A DNA stretch of 64,000 nucleotides, from the NCBI RefSeq assembly GCF_003254585.1, contig NZ_QJGZ01000032.1, forward strand, positions 62,001-126,000, in the 5' to 3' direction. This stretch comes from Flavobacterium sharifuzzamanii (GTDB lineage: Bacteria > Bacteroidota > Bacteroidia > Flavobacteriales > Flavobacteriaceae). Below are positions 43,354-52,478 of this stretch, piece by piece. Each line of letters begins with the position of its first letter. The stretch's first letter is position 1. Position numbers and translations under genes: made by a program. The notes under the pieces are model-generated. The model was not told where the DNA came from, ran no database searches, and worked only from the letters and a program-made list of their open reading frames with translations.

Positions 43354-44463
43354 TTATTTTTGAAAGAGTTCAGCATTCTGAAACCATTCAATCAAAATTT
43401 CTCCATTTGGCTTAAGAAAACCCCATTTTCCTTTATGTTTAACCCTTGCTAATCCGTTGACAAACCCTTTTTCATCACGTGTATAATTTCCAAATACTGC
43501 TGAAATTTCGTAATCTGTTGGAATTACTAAATTTCCGGTTTTATCTATAAATCCCCAACCGTTTAAATTTTTTACAGCGGCAAGACCATTTTCACTAAAA
43601 GGCTCTGCGTCGGTATATGTTGGCTGTACAATACACTCTCCTGTTAAATTAGTATAGCCCCATTTTCCTCTCAAGCAAACAGGCGCTAAATTTTGAGAAA
43701 AACCTTTAGCTTTGTCAAATAATGGTTTAAGAACCCATTGACCTTTAAAATCAACAAATCCAAATTTTCCATCTTTTTTGGCCGCAATTAAGTCTTGCGT
43801 GCCAAAAGGACCAAATTCAGTAACACCGGGTAGTTCAATAAAAACCCCATTGTGTACTAATCCATATGCTTTTCCTTTTTTTGCCCATGTTGTATTATTG
43901 AAACCATCGCCAATTTCGTCGTAAACAACTTCGGCAATTTCTTTCCCTGTTGTATCAATAATTCCCCATTTGTCATTTAACGCTACTCTTGCATAACCTT
44001 TATAAAAAGCTCTGATAACATCATATTTTGGAGCAAGAACAATTTCAAATTTGTTATTGATTAATCCAACTTTATCGTTTTGTCTAAAAAAAGCTACTCC
44101 ATCATGAAAATCAAATAATTTATCTGATTTTGGATTACCGTTTACTATCTCGCCGCTTTTATTGATGTAATGCCAAACAGCGTCTTTTTCTATGGCACAT
44201 ATTCCGCTGCTAAAATCTTTTGCGCTGTCAAAAGTTGCTGGAATTACAAACGCTCCTGTGTTATCTATAAATCCCCATTTTCCATTCTCTTTGACAGCAG
44301 CCAAACCATCAGAAAATTCTCTTGCAACGCTATACTTTGGCTCAACAGCAAAAGTTCCGTCGTTTCGGATAAGCCCAAATTTACCGTCCTTTTTCACTAA
44401 AGCAAGCTCTTGAGCGTTAATTGATTGGGCGAAAATTAAGAATAAAAAAAATATTTTTTTCAT
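43354..44463 (-). CDS. exported WG-repeat protein, copy 1
   Basis: A 369-residue paralogue with signal peptide (MKKIFFLFLIFAQSINAQ) and the same repeat register (GLIRNDGTFAVEPKY, GKWGFIDNTGAFVIPATF). Mature N-termini are nearly the same (QELALVKK). It lacks the Ala/Lys-rich tail of copy 2. It is 30 bases downstream of the ammonia-lyase stop, so it could be in one transcript with it. Confidence 0.85.
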   Translation of the reverse strand: MKKIFFLFLIFAQSINAQELALVKKDGKFGLIRNDGTFAVEPKYSVAREFSDGLAAVKENGKWGFIDNTGAFVIPATFDSAKDFSSGICAIEKDAVWHYINKSGEIVNGNPKSDKLFDFHDGVAFFRQNDKVGLINNKFEIVLAPKYDVIRAFYKGYARVALNDKWGIIDTTGKEIAEVVYDEIGDGFNNTTWAKKGKAYGLVHNGVFIELPGVTEFGPFGTQDLIAAKKDGKFGFVDFKGQWVLKPLFDKAKGFSQNLAPVCLRGKWGYTNLTGECIVQPTYTDAEPFSENGLAAVKNLNGWGFIDKTGNLVIPTDYEISAVFGNYTRDEKGFVNGLARVKHKGKWGFLKPNGEILIEWFQNAELFQK

Positions 44464-44493
44464 GTTGGATTGTCGTATGATTAAAGTCTCAAA

Positions 44494-46014
44494 TTAACTG
44501 TTGATCAAATAATCTTTTACTTTTTGAACAAAAGGATACATTACTTGGTCTTCCTTAAATTCTGGAATTATATTTCTGATATCGTCGTACCATTTTTTAG
44601 TCGTAGACGAAATCTGATCTTTTTGTTTCAAATAATCAATTGCCTGAACAATTGTGATTAATTCGATCGCCAAAACTTCAAATGAGTTTTCGATAACTTT
44701 TGATGTAATCACTGCCGCATTGGTTCCCATACTTACAATATCTTGATTATCGTTGTTGTTTGGAATACTATGCACATACATTGGGTTAGATAGCATTTGG
44801 TTTTCGGCAGTTGTTGATGTCGCAACGAATTGAACGCCTTGCATTCCGAAATTAAAACCTAATGTTCCTAAATTTACGAATGGAGGAAGAATTTCGTTGA
44901 TTTTAGAATTCAATAAATAATTCAATTGACGTTCTGCCAGCATCGTTAATTTCGTAATAACGATTTTCAATTTATCCATTTCAAGCGAAATATAATCTCC
45001 GTGGAAATTTCCGCCGTGGTAAACGTGTTTGTTTTTTACGTCTATAATTGGGTTATCGTTTGCCGAGTTAAATTCGTCTTCTAGAATAGAAGATACATTA
45101 TTAATAGTTTCTAAAACAGGTCCTAAAATTTGAGGAACACAACGTAATGAATAATATTCCTGAACTTTTTCTTTGAAGATTTCTTCGGTGTTTTCACCAG
45201 AATATAAATGATCTTCTCTTTTACGGATTAAAGTACTGTCAGAAAGATTTTGTCTCATTCTTTCCGCAACTTCCTGTTGTCCTTTATGACGTTTGGTTTG
45301 GTTTAATTCTTCGGAGAAATGATCATCATAAGCTTGAACTAATTCGTTAATTGCACAAGAAGCTTTTAACGACCAGTCTAATAATTTTTTTGCATAATGA
45401 ACATTTACAACTCCAATTCCTGTCATTACAGAAGTTCCGTTGATTAACGCCAAACCTTCTCTAATTTCTACCTGAATTGGTTTTAAACCTTCGATTTCGA
45501 AAACTTCTGCAGTTGCGCGTCTTTCTCCTTTATAAAAAACTTCACCTTCGCCAATCAAGACTAAAGCTAAATGTGATAATTGTACTAAATCTCCGCTGGC
45601 ACCAACACCACCGTGTTCAAAAATTAAAGGCGTAATATCTCGATTGATTAATTCAGCCATTAAATGAATAACAGAAGAATGAACTCCCGAATTTCCTAAA
45701 GAAAGTGTATTTAATCGAGCTAAAATTGCTGCTTTTGCGCACTCAGCATTTAAAGGTTTTCCTGTTCCAGAAGAGTGGCTTCTGATTAAATTGTACTGTA
45801 ATTGAATTTGATCTGACTCCTTAATTCTATATTGAGCCATCGGGCCAAATCCTGTATTTACTCCGTAGATTACTTTGTTTCCTGAGAATTCTTTTAAGAA
45901 ATTAAAACTTTCGTTTACTCGATTTAAAACCACATCGCTTATCGCAACTTTGCTTTTTCCAAAGATAATGGCTTCAAATTCTGCTAAACTTAAATATTCA
46001 TTTATTGTATTCAT
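44494..46014 (-). CDS. tyrosine ammonia-lyase (MIO enzyme)
   Basis: A 506-residue member of the histidine/phenylalanine/tyrosine ammonia-lyase family. The Ala-Ser-Gly triad that becomes the MIO cofactor lies at residues 139-141 in GGVGASGDLVQLSHLAL. Length and nearly all segments fit my memory of F. johnsoniae TAL, a specific tyrosine enzyme, including NLIRSHSSGTGKPL in the substrate loop. It converts tyrosine to 4-coumarate and ammonia, the aryl starter of flexirubin. Two ATG codons lie in tandem (46017, 46014); the second matches the known protein. No hutU/hutI genes are nearby. Confidence 0.9.
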   Translation of the reverse strand: MNTINEYLSLAEFEAIIFGKSKVAISDVVLNRVNESFNFLKEFSGNKVIYGVNTGFGPMAQYRIKESDQIQLQYNLIRSHSSGTGKPLNAECAKAAILARLNTLSLGNSGVHSSVIHLMAELINRDITPLIFEHGGVGASGDLVQLSHLALVLIGEGEVFYKGERRATAEVFEIEGLKPIQVEIREGLALINGTSVMTGIGVVNVHYAKKLLDWSLKASCAINELVQAYDDHFSEELNQTKRHKGQQEVAERMRQNLSDSTLIRKREDHLYSGENTEEIFKEKVQEYYSLRCVPQILGPVLETINNVSSILEDEFNSANDNPIIDVKNKHVYHGGNFHGDYISLEMDKLKIVITKLTMLAERQLNYLLNSKINEILPPFVNLGTLGFNFGMQGVQFVATSTTAENQMLSNPMYVHSIPNNNDNQDIVSMGTNAAVITSKVIENSFEVLAIELITIVQAIDYLKQKDQISSTTKKWYDDIRNIIPEFKEDQVMYPFVQKVKDYLINS

Positions 46015-46081
46015 CAAATCGATTTTGGTTGTGCTAATTTAATTTTATTTATCAAAATAAATGTAGTTATTTTGATGATGG

Positions 46082-46089
46082 CAAATGTA
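46082..46089 (-). promoter_or_regulatory. -7 box upstream of the ammonia-lyase (TACATTTG)
   Basis: TACATTTG on the - strand matches TAnnTTTG, giving a leader of about 60 bases for the ammonia-lyase. The 98-base divergent region also has to hold the promoter of the FAD oxidoreductase; GTTATTTTG at about 46069-46077 on + is a weak candidate. Confidence 0.5.
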
Positions 46090-46115
46090 GGTTAATTAAT
46101 GATAATAATTCTAAT

Positions 46116-47366
46116 ATGACAAAGGAGTTTGTTGATGTTTTAGTGATTGGTGCAGGACCGTCTGGATGTGTTTCGGCATCGTATCTTTTTAAAAACAACG
46201 TAAAGGTTAAAGTTGTAGAAAAAACAAAGTTTCCGAGACTTGTAGTAGGCGAGAGTCTTATCCCGCGTGTAATGGACCATTTTGCTGAGGCAGAATTGTT
46301 TGACGCGCTAGATGCTATGAACTTCGAAAAAAAATTAGGAGCTCGTTTTATCAGAGGGGAAGAAATCTGCAATTTTGATTTTAGTGTAAAATTTGGCGAA
46401 GGATGGGATTGGACTTGGCAAGTTCCAAGAGCTGATTTTGACAATACAATGGCTCAAGAAATTATAAGAAAAGGAATTGACTTAGAATTTGAAACTGAAG
46501 TTTTGGAAGTTTCTTTTGAAGGTAAAAATTCGAAAACTATTGTAAAAGATAAAGACGGAAACCTAAAAGAAATTCACGCTAAATTTATAATTGACTCGAG
46601 CGGATATGGACGTGTTTTGCCGAGACTTTTAGATCTGGATACTCCGTCAAAACTAGATCCGCATTCTTCTATTTTTACCCATGTTAAAGATATTAATAGA
46701 GAAGAAGGTGTAGAAGGAACTCAAATTTCTTTTGATATTCTGGAAACCGAAGTTTGGCTTTGGGTAATTCCGTTTTCAAATGGAAATACAAGTTTAGGTG
46801 TTGTTGGTCCAACAGATTTTATTAATTCTCTTTCTGAAAACAAAGACAATGCGGAGGCTTTACGAAATGCGATTCAGAAATCGGATTATTATATTAAAAG
46901 ATTTGCTGGAACAGAGTTTTTGTTTGAGCCTGTTAAATTAGAAAATTACTCAAGAGCCGTGAAAAGAATGTACGGCGATGGTTTTGCCTTAACAGGAAAC
47001 AGTTCTGAATTCTTAGATCCAGTTTTCTCATCAGGTGTAGCTTTTGCAACCGAATCTGGAATGTTGGCTGCAAAATTATACTTAAAAGAATCGCAAGGAA
47101 TTCCTGTAGATTGGGAAGTGGAATTTACGCAATACATGAAACGCGGAATTGCCGTTTTCACGACTTATGTTCAAGAATGGTACACAGGAAATCTTCAGAC
47201 TTTATTTTTCCACCAGCCTGAGAATCCTGAAGTAAAAGAAAAAATATGTGCCGTTTTAGCAGGTTATGTTTGGAATGAAGAAAACTCGTTTGTCAAAAAA
47301 CATGATCACGTAATTGCTAATATGGCGTATTTATTAAATATGCAAAAAGAAAAAAGCCCTGAGTAA
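46116..47366 (+). CDS. FAD-dependent oxidoreductase (halogenase/geranylgeranyl reductase-like)
   Basis: A 416-residue flavoprotein: GAGPSG dinucleotide motif (residues 12-17), VGESLIPRV, and a WTWQVPRADFDNTM block typical of the tryptophan-halogenase-like monooxygenase group. The halogenase-specific WxWxIP motif is not clear apart from LWVIPF. It likely oxidises or hydroxylates an aromatic ring or chain in flexirubin. It is the only + strand gene of the cluster and is divergent from the ammonia-lyase, suggesting shared control. Its last codons are inside a terminator hairpin. Confidence 0.82.
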   Translation: MTKEFVDVLVIGAGPSGCVSASYLFKNNVKVKVVEKTKFPRLVVGESLIPRVMDHFAEAELFDALDAMNFEKKLGARFIRGEEICNFDFSVKFGEGWDWTWQVPRADFDNTMAQEIIRKGIDLEFETEVLEVSFEGKNSKTIVKDKDGNLKEIHAKFIIDSSGYGRVLPRLLDLDTPSKLDPHSSIFTHVKDINREEGVEGTQISFDILETEVWLWVIPFSNGNTSLGVVGPTDFINSLSENKDNAEALRNAIQKSDYYIKRFAGTEFLFEPVKLENYSRAVKRMYGDGFALTGNSSEFLDPVFSSGVAFATESGMLAAKLYLKESQGIPVDWEVEFTQYMKRGIAVFTTYVQEWYTGNLQTLFFHQPENPEVKEKICAVLAGYVWNEENSFVKKHDHVIANMAYLLNMQKEKSPE

Positions 47367-47381
47367 TCAGGGCTTTTTTTT
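47351..47381. terminator. bidirectional terminator containing both stop codons
   Basis: AAAAAGCCCTGA and TCAGGGCTTTTTTT pair around GTAA. The left side is A-rich and the right side T-rich, so it can end transcription from both directions. The + gene stops with TAA at 47364-47366 and the convergent - gene stops with TGA at 47369-47367, so both stops lie inside the hairpin and no base separates the genes. Confidence 0.9.
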
Positions 47382-48560
47382 GTTTAAAATGTATAAACTA
47401 GAAAGTTGATCCTTGTCATTAAAGTAAAGTCCAATATCTAAAAGATCATTCTTAATCTTGATGTTATTTGAGTATGTATAATCATTATAATTTTCAATTT
47501 CGTCTTTATTAAATTTTTTCAGGACTTGAGCTCGAGAGCAAAGAGGCAGTAATCCATTTTCAAATGAGATTTCAACTCGTTCAAAATCGCTTATAGAATA
47601 TGCGTTTAAAATATTAAAATTTGGATTGTCATTATTTTTTTGGGTACTATTAAAAAAGAAATAGCAATAATTATATTCATTATTATAGGTAAGTTCTTTA
47701 ATGTCTCCACTACTTCCTTCAATAACAGTTGCCCTTTCAAAATTTTTATTAATTGTTGATTTTTTGAAATCATTCTCATTTGATCGACCAATTGTTAGAC
47801 CATTGATATTCCAATTTTTGTCAATTTTAATTTTTGGTTTATTTTTAATGTCTTCTGGTTTTGTAGTATTTACAAGTAAATCTTTAAAATAGCTTTCTTT
47901 GTCACAACCGCCAAAATCTATTAAACCATTAAAAACATCCCAATAACATGTTTTTGACAAATTAGTATTATTCAGAATTATTAATCTATTATAGTCTGGC
48001 GCATAGAAGATATATTTGTTCAACTTTTTTAGATTCCAATATAATCCGTTGTCTGTATTAGGGTTTTTTGTGCCTTTTCCATATTTAAGTTCAATCTTTT
48101 TTAGAATATCATTTTTCTGTTCTGTTGTATCCATTTCTATTCGGATACCATAGATATGATCTTCAGCTTTAAATTTTTTCAATGTTTTTTTTAGATCAGT
48201 TCCGTTTCTTAAAGATTTTAAATCAATGTGACCTCCTCCAGATTTGGTAATACTGTCCGTTTTTAACAATTCAGAGTTGATCTGAAAAACGATTTTTTGA
48301 TTTTTTAACTCGATACCATCAAAATTATATTTTGTCGAATTATCTACTTCTATCAACAAACAAAACGGATACTCAACAGTTTCTACTCCAATATATAATG
48401 AGTCATTGTAAGAGATTACCTTTTCTATTTTTTCATTCAGTTGAAGTTTAGATAAATCCACTTTAACTACTTTGACTTCTTTTTTGCATGAAACAAAAAA
48501 GGCTAATAAACAAAAGGATATAAATTTTATCAAGTGAGATGTTATGTGTTTTTGTTTCAT
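47367..48560 (-). CDS. lipoprotein of unknown function
   Basis: A 397-residue lipoprotein: the signal ends FFVSC (Cys25) followed by KKEVKVVK. The body alternates strands and short helices, with a cysteine-containing NLSKTCYWDVFNGLIDFGGCDK stretch near 210-230. No family recognised. It is the last gene of the run of small lipoproteins downstream of the PAAR-like/OmpA-like genes and may be an immunity or accessory protein. Its final codons are part of the shared terminator. Confidence 0.65.
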   Translation of the reverse strand: MKQKHITSHLIKFISFCLLAFFVSCKKEVKVVKVDLSKLQLNEKIEKVISYNDSLYIGVETVEYPFCLLIEVDNSTKYNFDGIELKNQKIVFQINSELLKTDSITKSGGGHIDLKSLRNGTDLKKTLKKFKAEDHIYGIRIEMDTTEQKNDILKKIELKYGKGTKNPNTDNGLYWNLKKLNKYIFYAPDYNRLIILNNTNLSKTCYWDVFNGLIDFGGCDKESYFKDLLVNTTKPEDIKNKPKIKIDKNWNINGLTIGRSNENDFKKSTINKNFERATVIEGSSGDIKELTYNNEYNYCYFFFNSTQKNNDNPNFNILNAYSISDFERVEISFENGLLPLCSRAQVLKKFNKDEIENYNDYTYSNNIKIKNDLLDIGLYFNDKDQLSSLYILNKKKP

Positions 48561-48651
48561 TTCTAGTTTTTCTGTTTAGGGTGTTTTTTCATTATCAATG
48601 CTTCTGGAGCATGAAATGGTCAAAATGGAAATCATTATAATTATAGTTTTT

Positions 48652-49359
48652 TCATTTTAGATATTTACTTAAGTACGGATCTTTTTCTGGATTATGAAAA
48701 CCATTAATAATTCTGTCTTTAAAAGCTTTTTTTGAAATGATTTTAATATCATTCCCAACCAAATTATTTAAAGGTTCTAAAGTCAATTGATATATAACAT
48801 CGTTCTTATTCCAAATAATACGTTGAGAGTACTTAATAATATTATTTCCTATATTATTTTGTTGCTTTTTTGTAAATTGAGGAAGGGTTTTAAATAATAT
48901 TTTAGAAGCTCCTAATTCAAGAGTTTCTTCAAGCCTTTCATTATAAATCACTTCAGTAGGTTGTCCTAATGTTTTTATTAAGGAGTTAATTAGTTCTGGA
49001 GTTTCTTTTGAAATTATATTAGCCGAAATGTATCCTATTTTATTATTGTAATTAACTATTTTTGCGCCTAATATAGGATCAATATTTAATCCTTTAAAAT
49101 TAATTTGAGAGGTGCTTTCATCCATAAAAATATAATTTAAGACCCGTTCTCCGTTATCTTTTAGATCCAATGAGACCCCGTCTTTGTCTTCTTTAATTTC
49201 ATAATGCCCTTTTTGATTTTCTTTCCGATAGATTTTTAATTTCTCTAAAGGATAGCTATTTGCAGGCTTATCGAAATCTATTGTAGATAAATCTAAAATT
49301 TGTCCTTTACAACTCATAATTATTAGTGATAGTAAAAGATAGATAGTGATTTTTTTCAT
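48652..49359 (-). CDS. small lipoprotein, candidate immunity-type
   Basis: A 235-residue lipoprotein with signal ending LIIMSC (Cys17) and the mature start KGQILDLSTIDFDKP. Its plan resembles the two shorter lipoproteins at 52447 and 53102 (SC-x-SQ/GQ start, a central strand block, then an EAE..L..LKKKFGKPEE-like helix, here ELINSLIKTLGQPTEV), but similarity is weak. No catalytic motif. A 113-base gap separates it from the paralogue pair upstream. Confidence 0.62.
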   Translation of the reverse strand: MKKITIYLLLSLIIMSCKGQILDLSTIDFDKPANSYPLEKLKIYRKENQKGHYEIKEDKDGVSLDLKDNGERVLNYIFMDESTSQINFKGLNIDPILGAKIVNYNNKIGYISANIISKETPELINSLIKTLGQPTEVIYNERLEETLELGASKILFKTLPQFTKKQQNNIGNNIIKYSQRIIWNKNDVIYQLTLEPLNNLVGNDIKIISKKAFKDRIINGFHNPEKDPYLSKYLK

Positions 49360-49472
49360 TTTATATGTTTAAGTAATTTTTGCCAAATCTTTTTTTGGCG
49401 CGTTGCAACTTTGTAGTAAGATGCATACAAGTATAGGTAAAAAGGAATTTTTCATTAATTTAGGATGTAATT

Positions 49473-50561
49473 TTAAATTACGGTTAATTTTCCTCCCTTT
49501 TCTTTTCGTTGGAAGAGAAAATCTAGATATATATTTTCATCGGGGTTTTTCTTGTTTCTCATTCGAATAATTCCTTCTCCGTCAGCTTTGTGTATTAACG
49601 TGGCAAGTTTCCCATATCCTTGATATTCTAATTGAAATGTTTCCTCAAATAAAGGTTCTATTTCATAATCACTATCATTAAGCAATTCTTCTGCCATTTT
49701 TACTTTTTCTTTACGGTCTTTTTCAGTATAATACATTGTTTTTTCAAGTAACTCTTCTCTTTCTTTAACCAATTTCAAATAGCCTTGTACATCTCTGTTT
49801 TTTATAATTTCATATACTTTTTTATATTCAGCAATTAGTTCTGCTTTAATATTTTTATTTTCGTCTTCTTGTTCTTTTTCGAGATTTACAGAGTTATGCC
49901 AACCAACCAAATCATAAGGAACTTGGGCTTCAAAAGTACTACTCCATTCATAAATTGGTAATCCTTTTAAGGGAAGTGGTGTTTTTGGTTCGTAGTGAGC
50001 TTCTACCCAAGACGAAGTACCATATTCACCTTTGTCACTAACCCATTGTTTGTCGAAATGATCTAAAATGATTCCATCTTTTCCTCGCATTTTTTCATCA
50101 TAAACAGTTGTTTTAAAATTACCATCTCTAAAATGTTGAAATACTAAACCAACTGCCGCTCCAATTTTAAAAACTTTCTCACCATAAGGCGGGTACATTC
50201 TTACTTTTATTTCGTTAGTACCACTAGTCAATAATAAAAAGTTTGTAATATGACCTCCTGTAACGCCACCTTTTCGAGCCATTTCTCCTTTAAAGTTAGT
50301 TAACAACACATCATTTATATATACTTCAAACTGACAATCTGCACTATGAATATATATGTAGTTTGATCTTTTTTCATGACTTATTGAGGTGTCTTTTTTT
50401 ACGGGATATTGAGTAGCGTTTTTATTTTCAATGATTAGATTGGTTCTAATTTGCCAGAACGATTCTTGCTCTTTTATTTTATTTACTGTTTCTGGAGATA
50501 ATTTAGATTGACAAGAAAATAAAGTAAATAAGCAAATGATTATGACTGGTACTTTCATCAT
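49473..50561 (-). CDS. lipoprotein of a duplicated family, copy B
   Basis: A 362-residue lipoprotein (signal ends LFSC) that is a close paralogue of the next gene: shared NIYIHS-like strand, CQFEVYINDVLL, PLKGLPIYEWSSTFEAQV, NSVNLEKE, and an almost identical C-terminus (NDYEIEPLFEETFQLEYQ; KEKGGKLTVI). The first ATG is doubled; either could be used. The paralogue's TAA directly precedes its ATG (TAAATG). Repeated duplication in one place is typical of immunity genes; function is unproven. Confidence 0.68.
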   Translation of the reverse strand: MMKVPVIIICLFTLFSCQSKLSPETVNKIKEQESFWQIRTNLIIENKNATQYPVKKDTSISHEKRSNYIYIHSADCQFEVYINDVLLTNFKGEMARKGGVTGGHITNFLLLTSGTNEIKVRMYPPYGEKVFKIGAAVGLVFQHFRDGNFKTTVYDEKMRGKDGIILDHFDKQWVSDKGEYGTSSWVEAHYEPKTPLPLKGLPIYEWSSTFEAQVPYDLVGWHNSVNLEKEQEDENKNIKAELIAEYKKVYEIIKNRDVQGYLKLVKEREELLEKTMYYTEKDRKEKVKMAEELLNDSDYEIEPLFEETFQLEYQGYGKLATLIHKADGEGIIRMRNKKNPDENIYLDFLFQRKEKGGKLTVI

Positions 50562-51647
50562 TTAAATCACAGTTAATTTCCCTCCTTTTTCTTTTCGTTG
50601 AAATCTAAATTCTAAATGTACAACCTCGGCAGGATTCTTTTTATTTTTCAATTTTATAATTCCTTCTCCGTCTGCTTTATGTAAAAACATAACCAATTTC
50701 CCATATCCTTGATATTCTAATTGAAATGTTTCCTCAAACAAAGGTTCTATTTCATAATCATTATCCTTTATTATTTTTACAAATTCGTTGCTTCTTAGCT
50801 CTTTTTCGTTTTCTCTATAGTGAAGTGTTGTAGTAACAAGTTCTTCCCTCTCTTTCACTAAAGACAAATATCCGGCAACATCTTTTTTGCTTAATATTTC
50901 ATAAATTTTTTCATATTCTTTTGTGAGCTCAGACCTAATATCTTTTTTCTCATCATCATCTTCTTCTTTTAAATTAACAGAATTTCTCCATCCAATTTTA
51001 TCAAAATCTACCTGAGCATCAAAAGTACTTCTCCACTCATATATTGGTAAACCTTTTAGTGGAAGAGGCTTCTTTTGTTCATAATGAGCTTCAACATAAT
51101 CTGGGCTACCTAATTCTCCTTTATTATCAATCCATTGTTCGGTAGTTTGATCAAGATCTATCCCATGTTCACCATTCATACTTAAATTGTATTCTTTGGT
51201 TCTTAAATCTCTATTTTTAAAGTAAGAGAAAGTTAATCCCACATAGCCTCCTTCACCAAAAACTGCTTCATTATATTTAGGATACATGCGAATCTTTATT
51301 TCGTGAGTTCCACTTGTAAGCAATAATTGGTTAATGTCGAAGTTGGTACTAACGCCTCCTCCATTTTTTGTAGATTCTCCCATTTCTTTATATAATAATA
51401 CATCATCGACAAAGGCTTCAAACTGGCAGTTATTGCTTCTTAAATAAATTCTGTTTGTTCTTAGTTCTGTAATTGTTGTATTTTTTTTTAGAGGATATTC
51501 AATTGTATTTTTGTTCTTATTGATTATTTGATTTCTTATTTTCCAAAAAGGCTCTTTTTTATTTATTTTTTCTTTTGTTTCTTGTGACAAGTTCGATTGA
51601 CAAGAGAATAGAATAGATAAAAAAAAGGTCACTATTATTAGTTTCAT
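50562..51647 (-). CDS. lipoprotein of a duplicated family, copy A
   Basis: A 361-residue lipoprotein (signal ends LFSC, QSNLSQETK follows). Same domain order as copy B: a ligand-like beta-sandwich (about 60-160) with CQFEAFVDDVLLYK, then a helical region (about 225-300) with KEREELVTTTL, then a strand-rich end. The duplication is visible in DNA as well, especially at the 3' ends. A 57-base gap separates it from the divergent third member. Confidence 0.68.
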   Translation of the reverse strand: MKLIIVTFFLSILFSCQSNLSQETKEKINKKEPFWKIRNQIINKNKNTIEYPLKKNTTITELRTNRIYLRSNNCQFEAFVDDVLLYKEMGESTKNGGGVSTNFDINQLLLTSGTHEIKIRMYPKYNEAVFGEGGYVGLTFSYFKNRDLRTKEYNLSMNGEHGIDLDQTTEQWIDNKGELGSPDYVEAHYEQKKPLPLKGLPIYEWRSTFDAQVDFDKIGWRNSVNLKEEDDDEKKDIRSELTKEYEKIYEILSKKDVAGYLSLVKEREELVTTTLHYRENEKELRSNEFVKIIKDNDYEIEPLFEETFQLEYQGYGKLVMFLHKADGEGIIKLKNKKNPAEVVHLEFRFQRKEKGGKLTVI

Positions 51648-51704
51648 TAATCAGATTTTAAAAAGGTTCTTCTCATTGCTTTTTTAAGAAAATTACAATT
51701 GTTT

Positions 51705-52478
51705 CTAAAAAATCTCAAATTCATTCTTTCCAGGAAAACCACAAAAACGAATATCCAAAACAATTTCTTCATTTGTCTGCGAATTTTCAAGATATAATGC
51801 GGGCATTCTATTTAATCTTTTTAATGTTGCTAATTTGTTATAAGCAGAGTATTCAATATATACATCATTTTTAATAGGCATCGCTTTAAAGCCATCTTCA
51901 ATTTCATCTATTATTTGTGAAATTCTGCTTTTAGATTCTGATGCATTTAGATACATCGCAATTGCGACGTTTTTTTCTTTTTTTGATAGTTTATCAATAA
52001 AGAGTTTGTAGTCTTTATTGTTCAGTATAGCAACAAGCTTGTTGCTTTCTGCTATCAATGCTTCTTTTAAATCAAAACTAACATCTTTTAGATCTACACC
52101 ATTTTGCCATGCATCGAGTTTATAAGATACATTGGACATAAAAACACTTTTGTGTATGATAAAAGGAATATTTTTCTGAACAGGAGCTGTGTGAAAATTT
52201 TCAAATTGCTGTATAAATTTAAAATCTCCAGAACTCACATCATATTCTATAACTTTATATCGTACATAAGCTTCTTTATGAAGTTCCTTACCTCCAGATA
52301 ATGGTAAAACTCTGATTTCGATATCTTGCTCCCCTTTTTCCAATATTCCACTGTTTATTGGAATATCCATTGAGGCTTGGCCGTCTACATTTAAGGAAAA
52401 AACACAAACATCATTTATGCGTACTTCAAAATAGCACATTAAAGCACTACAATCTAATTCGTAATATATTTGATTCAT
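51705..52478 (-). CDS. diverged third member of the duplicated family, no signal peptide
   Basis: A 257-residue protein with the same order of elements as its neighbours (CYFEVRINDVCVFSL matching CQFEVYINDVLL; NGVDLKDV matching NSVNLKEE; then helical and strand parts), but much diverged and without a lipoprotein signal, so it should be cytoplasmic if translated as read. It overlaps the lipoprotein gene upstream by 32 bases, which may have replaced its original 5' end. Either a specialised cytoplasmic partner or a remnant that lost its export signal. Confidence 0.6.
   Translation of the reverse strand: MNQIYYELDCSALMCYFEVRINDVCVFSLNVDGQASMDIPINSGILEKGEQDIEIRVLPLSGGKELHKEAYVRYKVIEYDVSSGDFKFIQQFENFHTAPVQKNIPFIIHKSVFMSNVSYKLDAWQNGVDLKDVSFDLKEALIAESNKLVAILNNKDYKLFIDKLSKKEKNVAIAMYLNASESKSRISQIIDEIEDGFKAMPIKNDVYIEYSAYNKLATLKRLNRMPALYLENSQTNEEIVLDIRFCGFPGKNEFEIF

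Noticed and set aside
44494..46014. Histidine ammonia-lyase of a hut operon
   Set aside because: No hutU, hutI or hutG gene nearby; sequence matches the F. johnsoniae tyrosine enzyme as I remember it, and the context is pigment synthesis.
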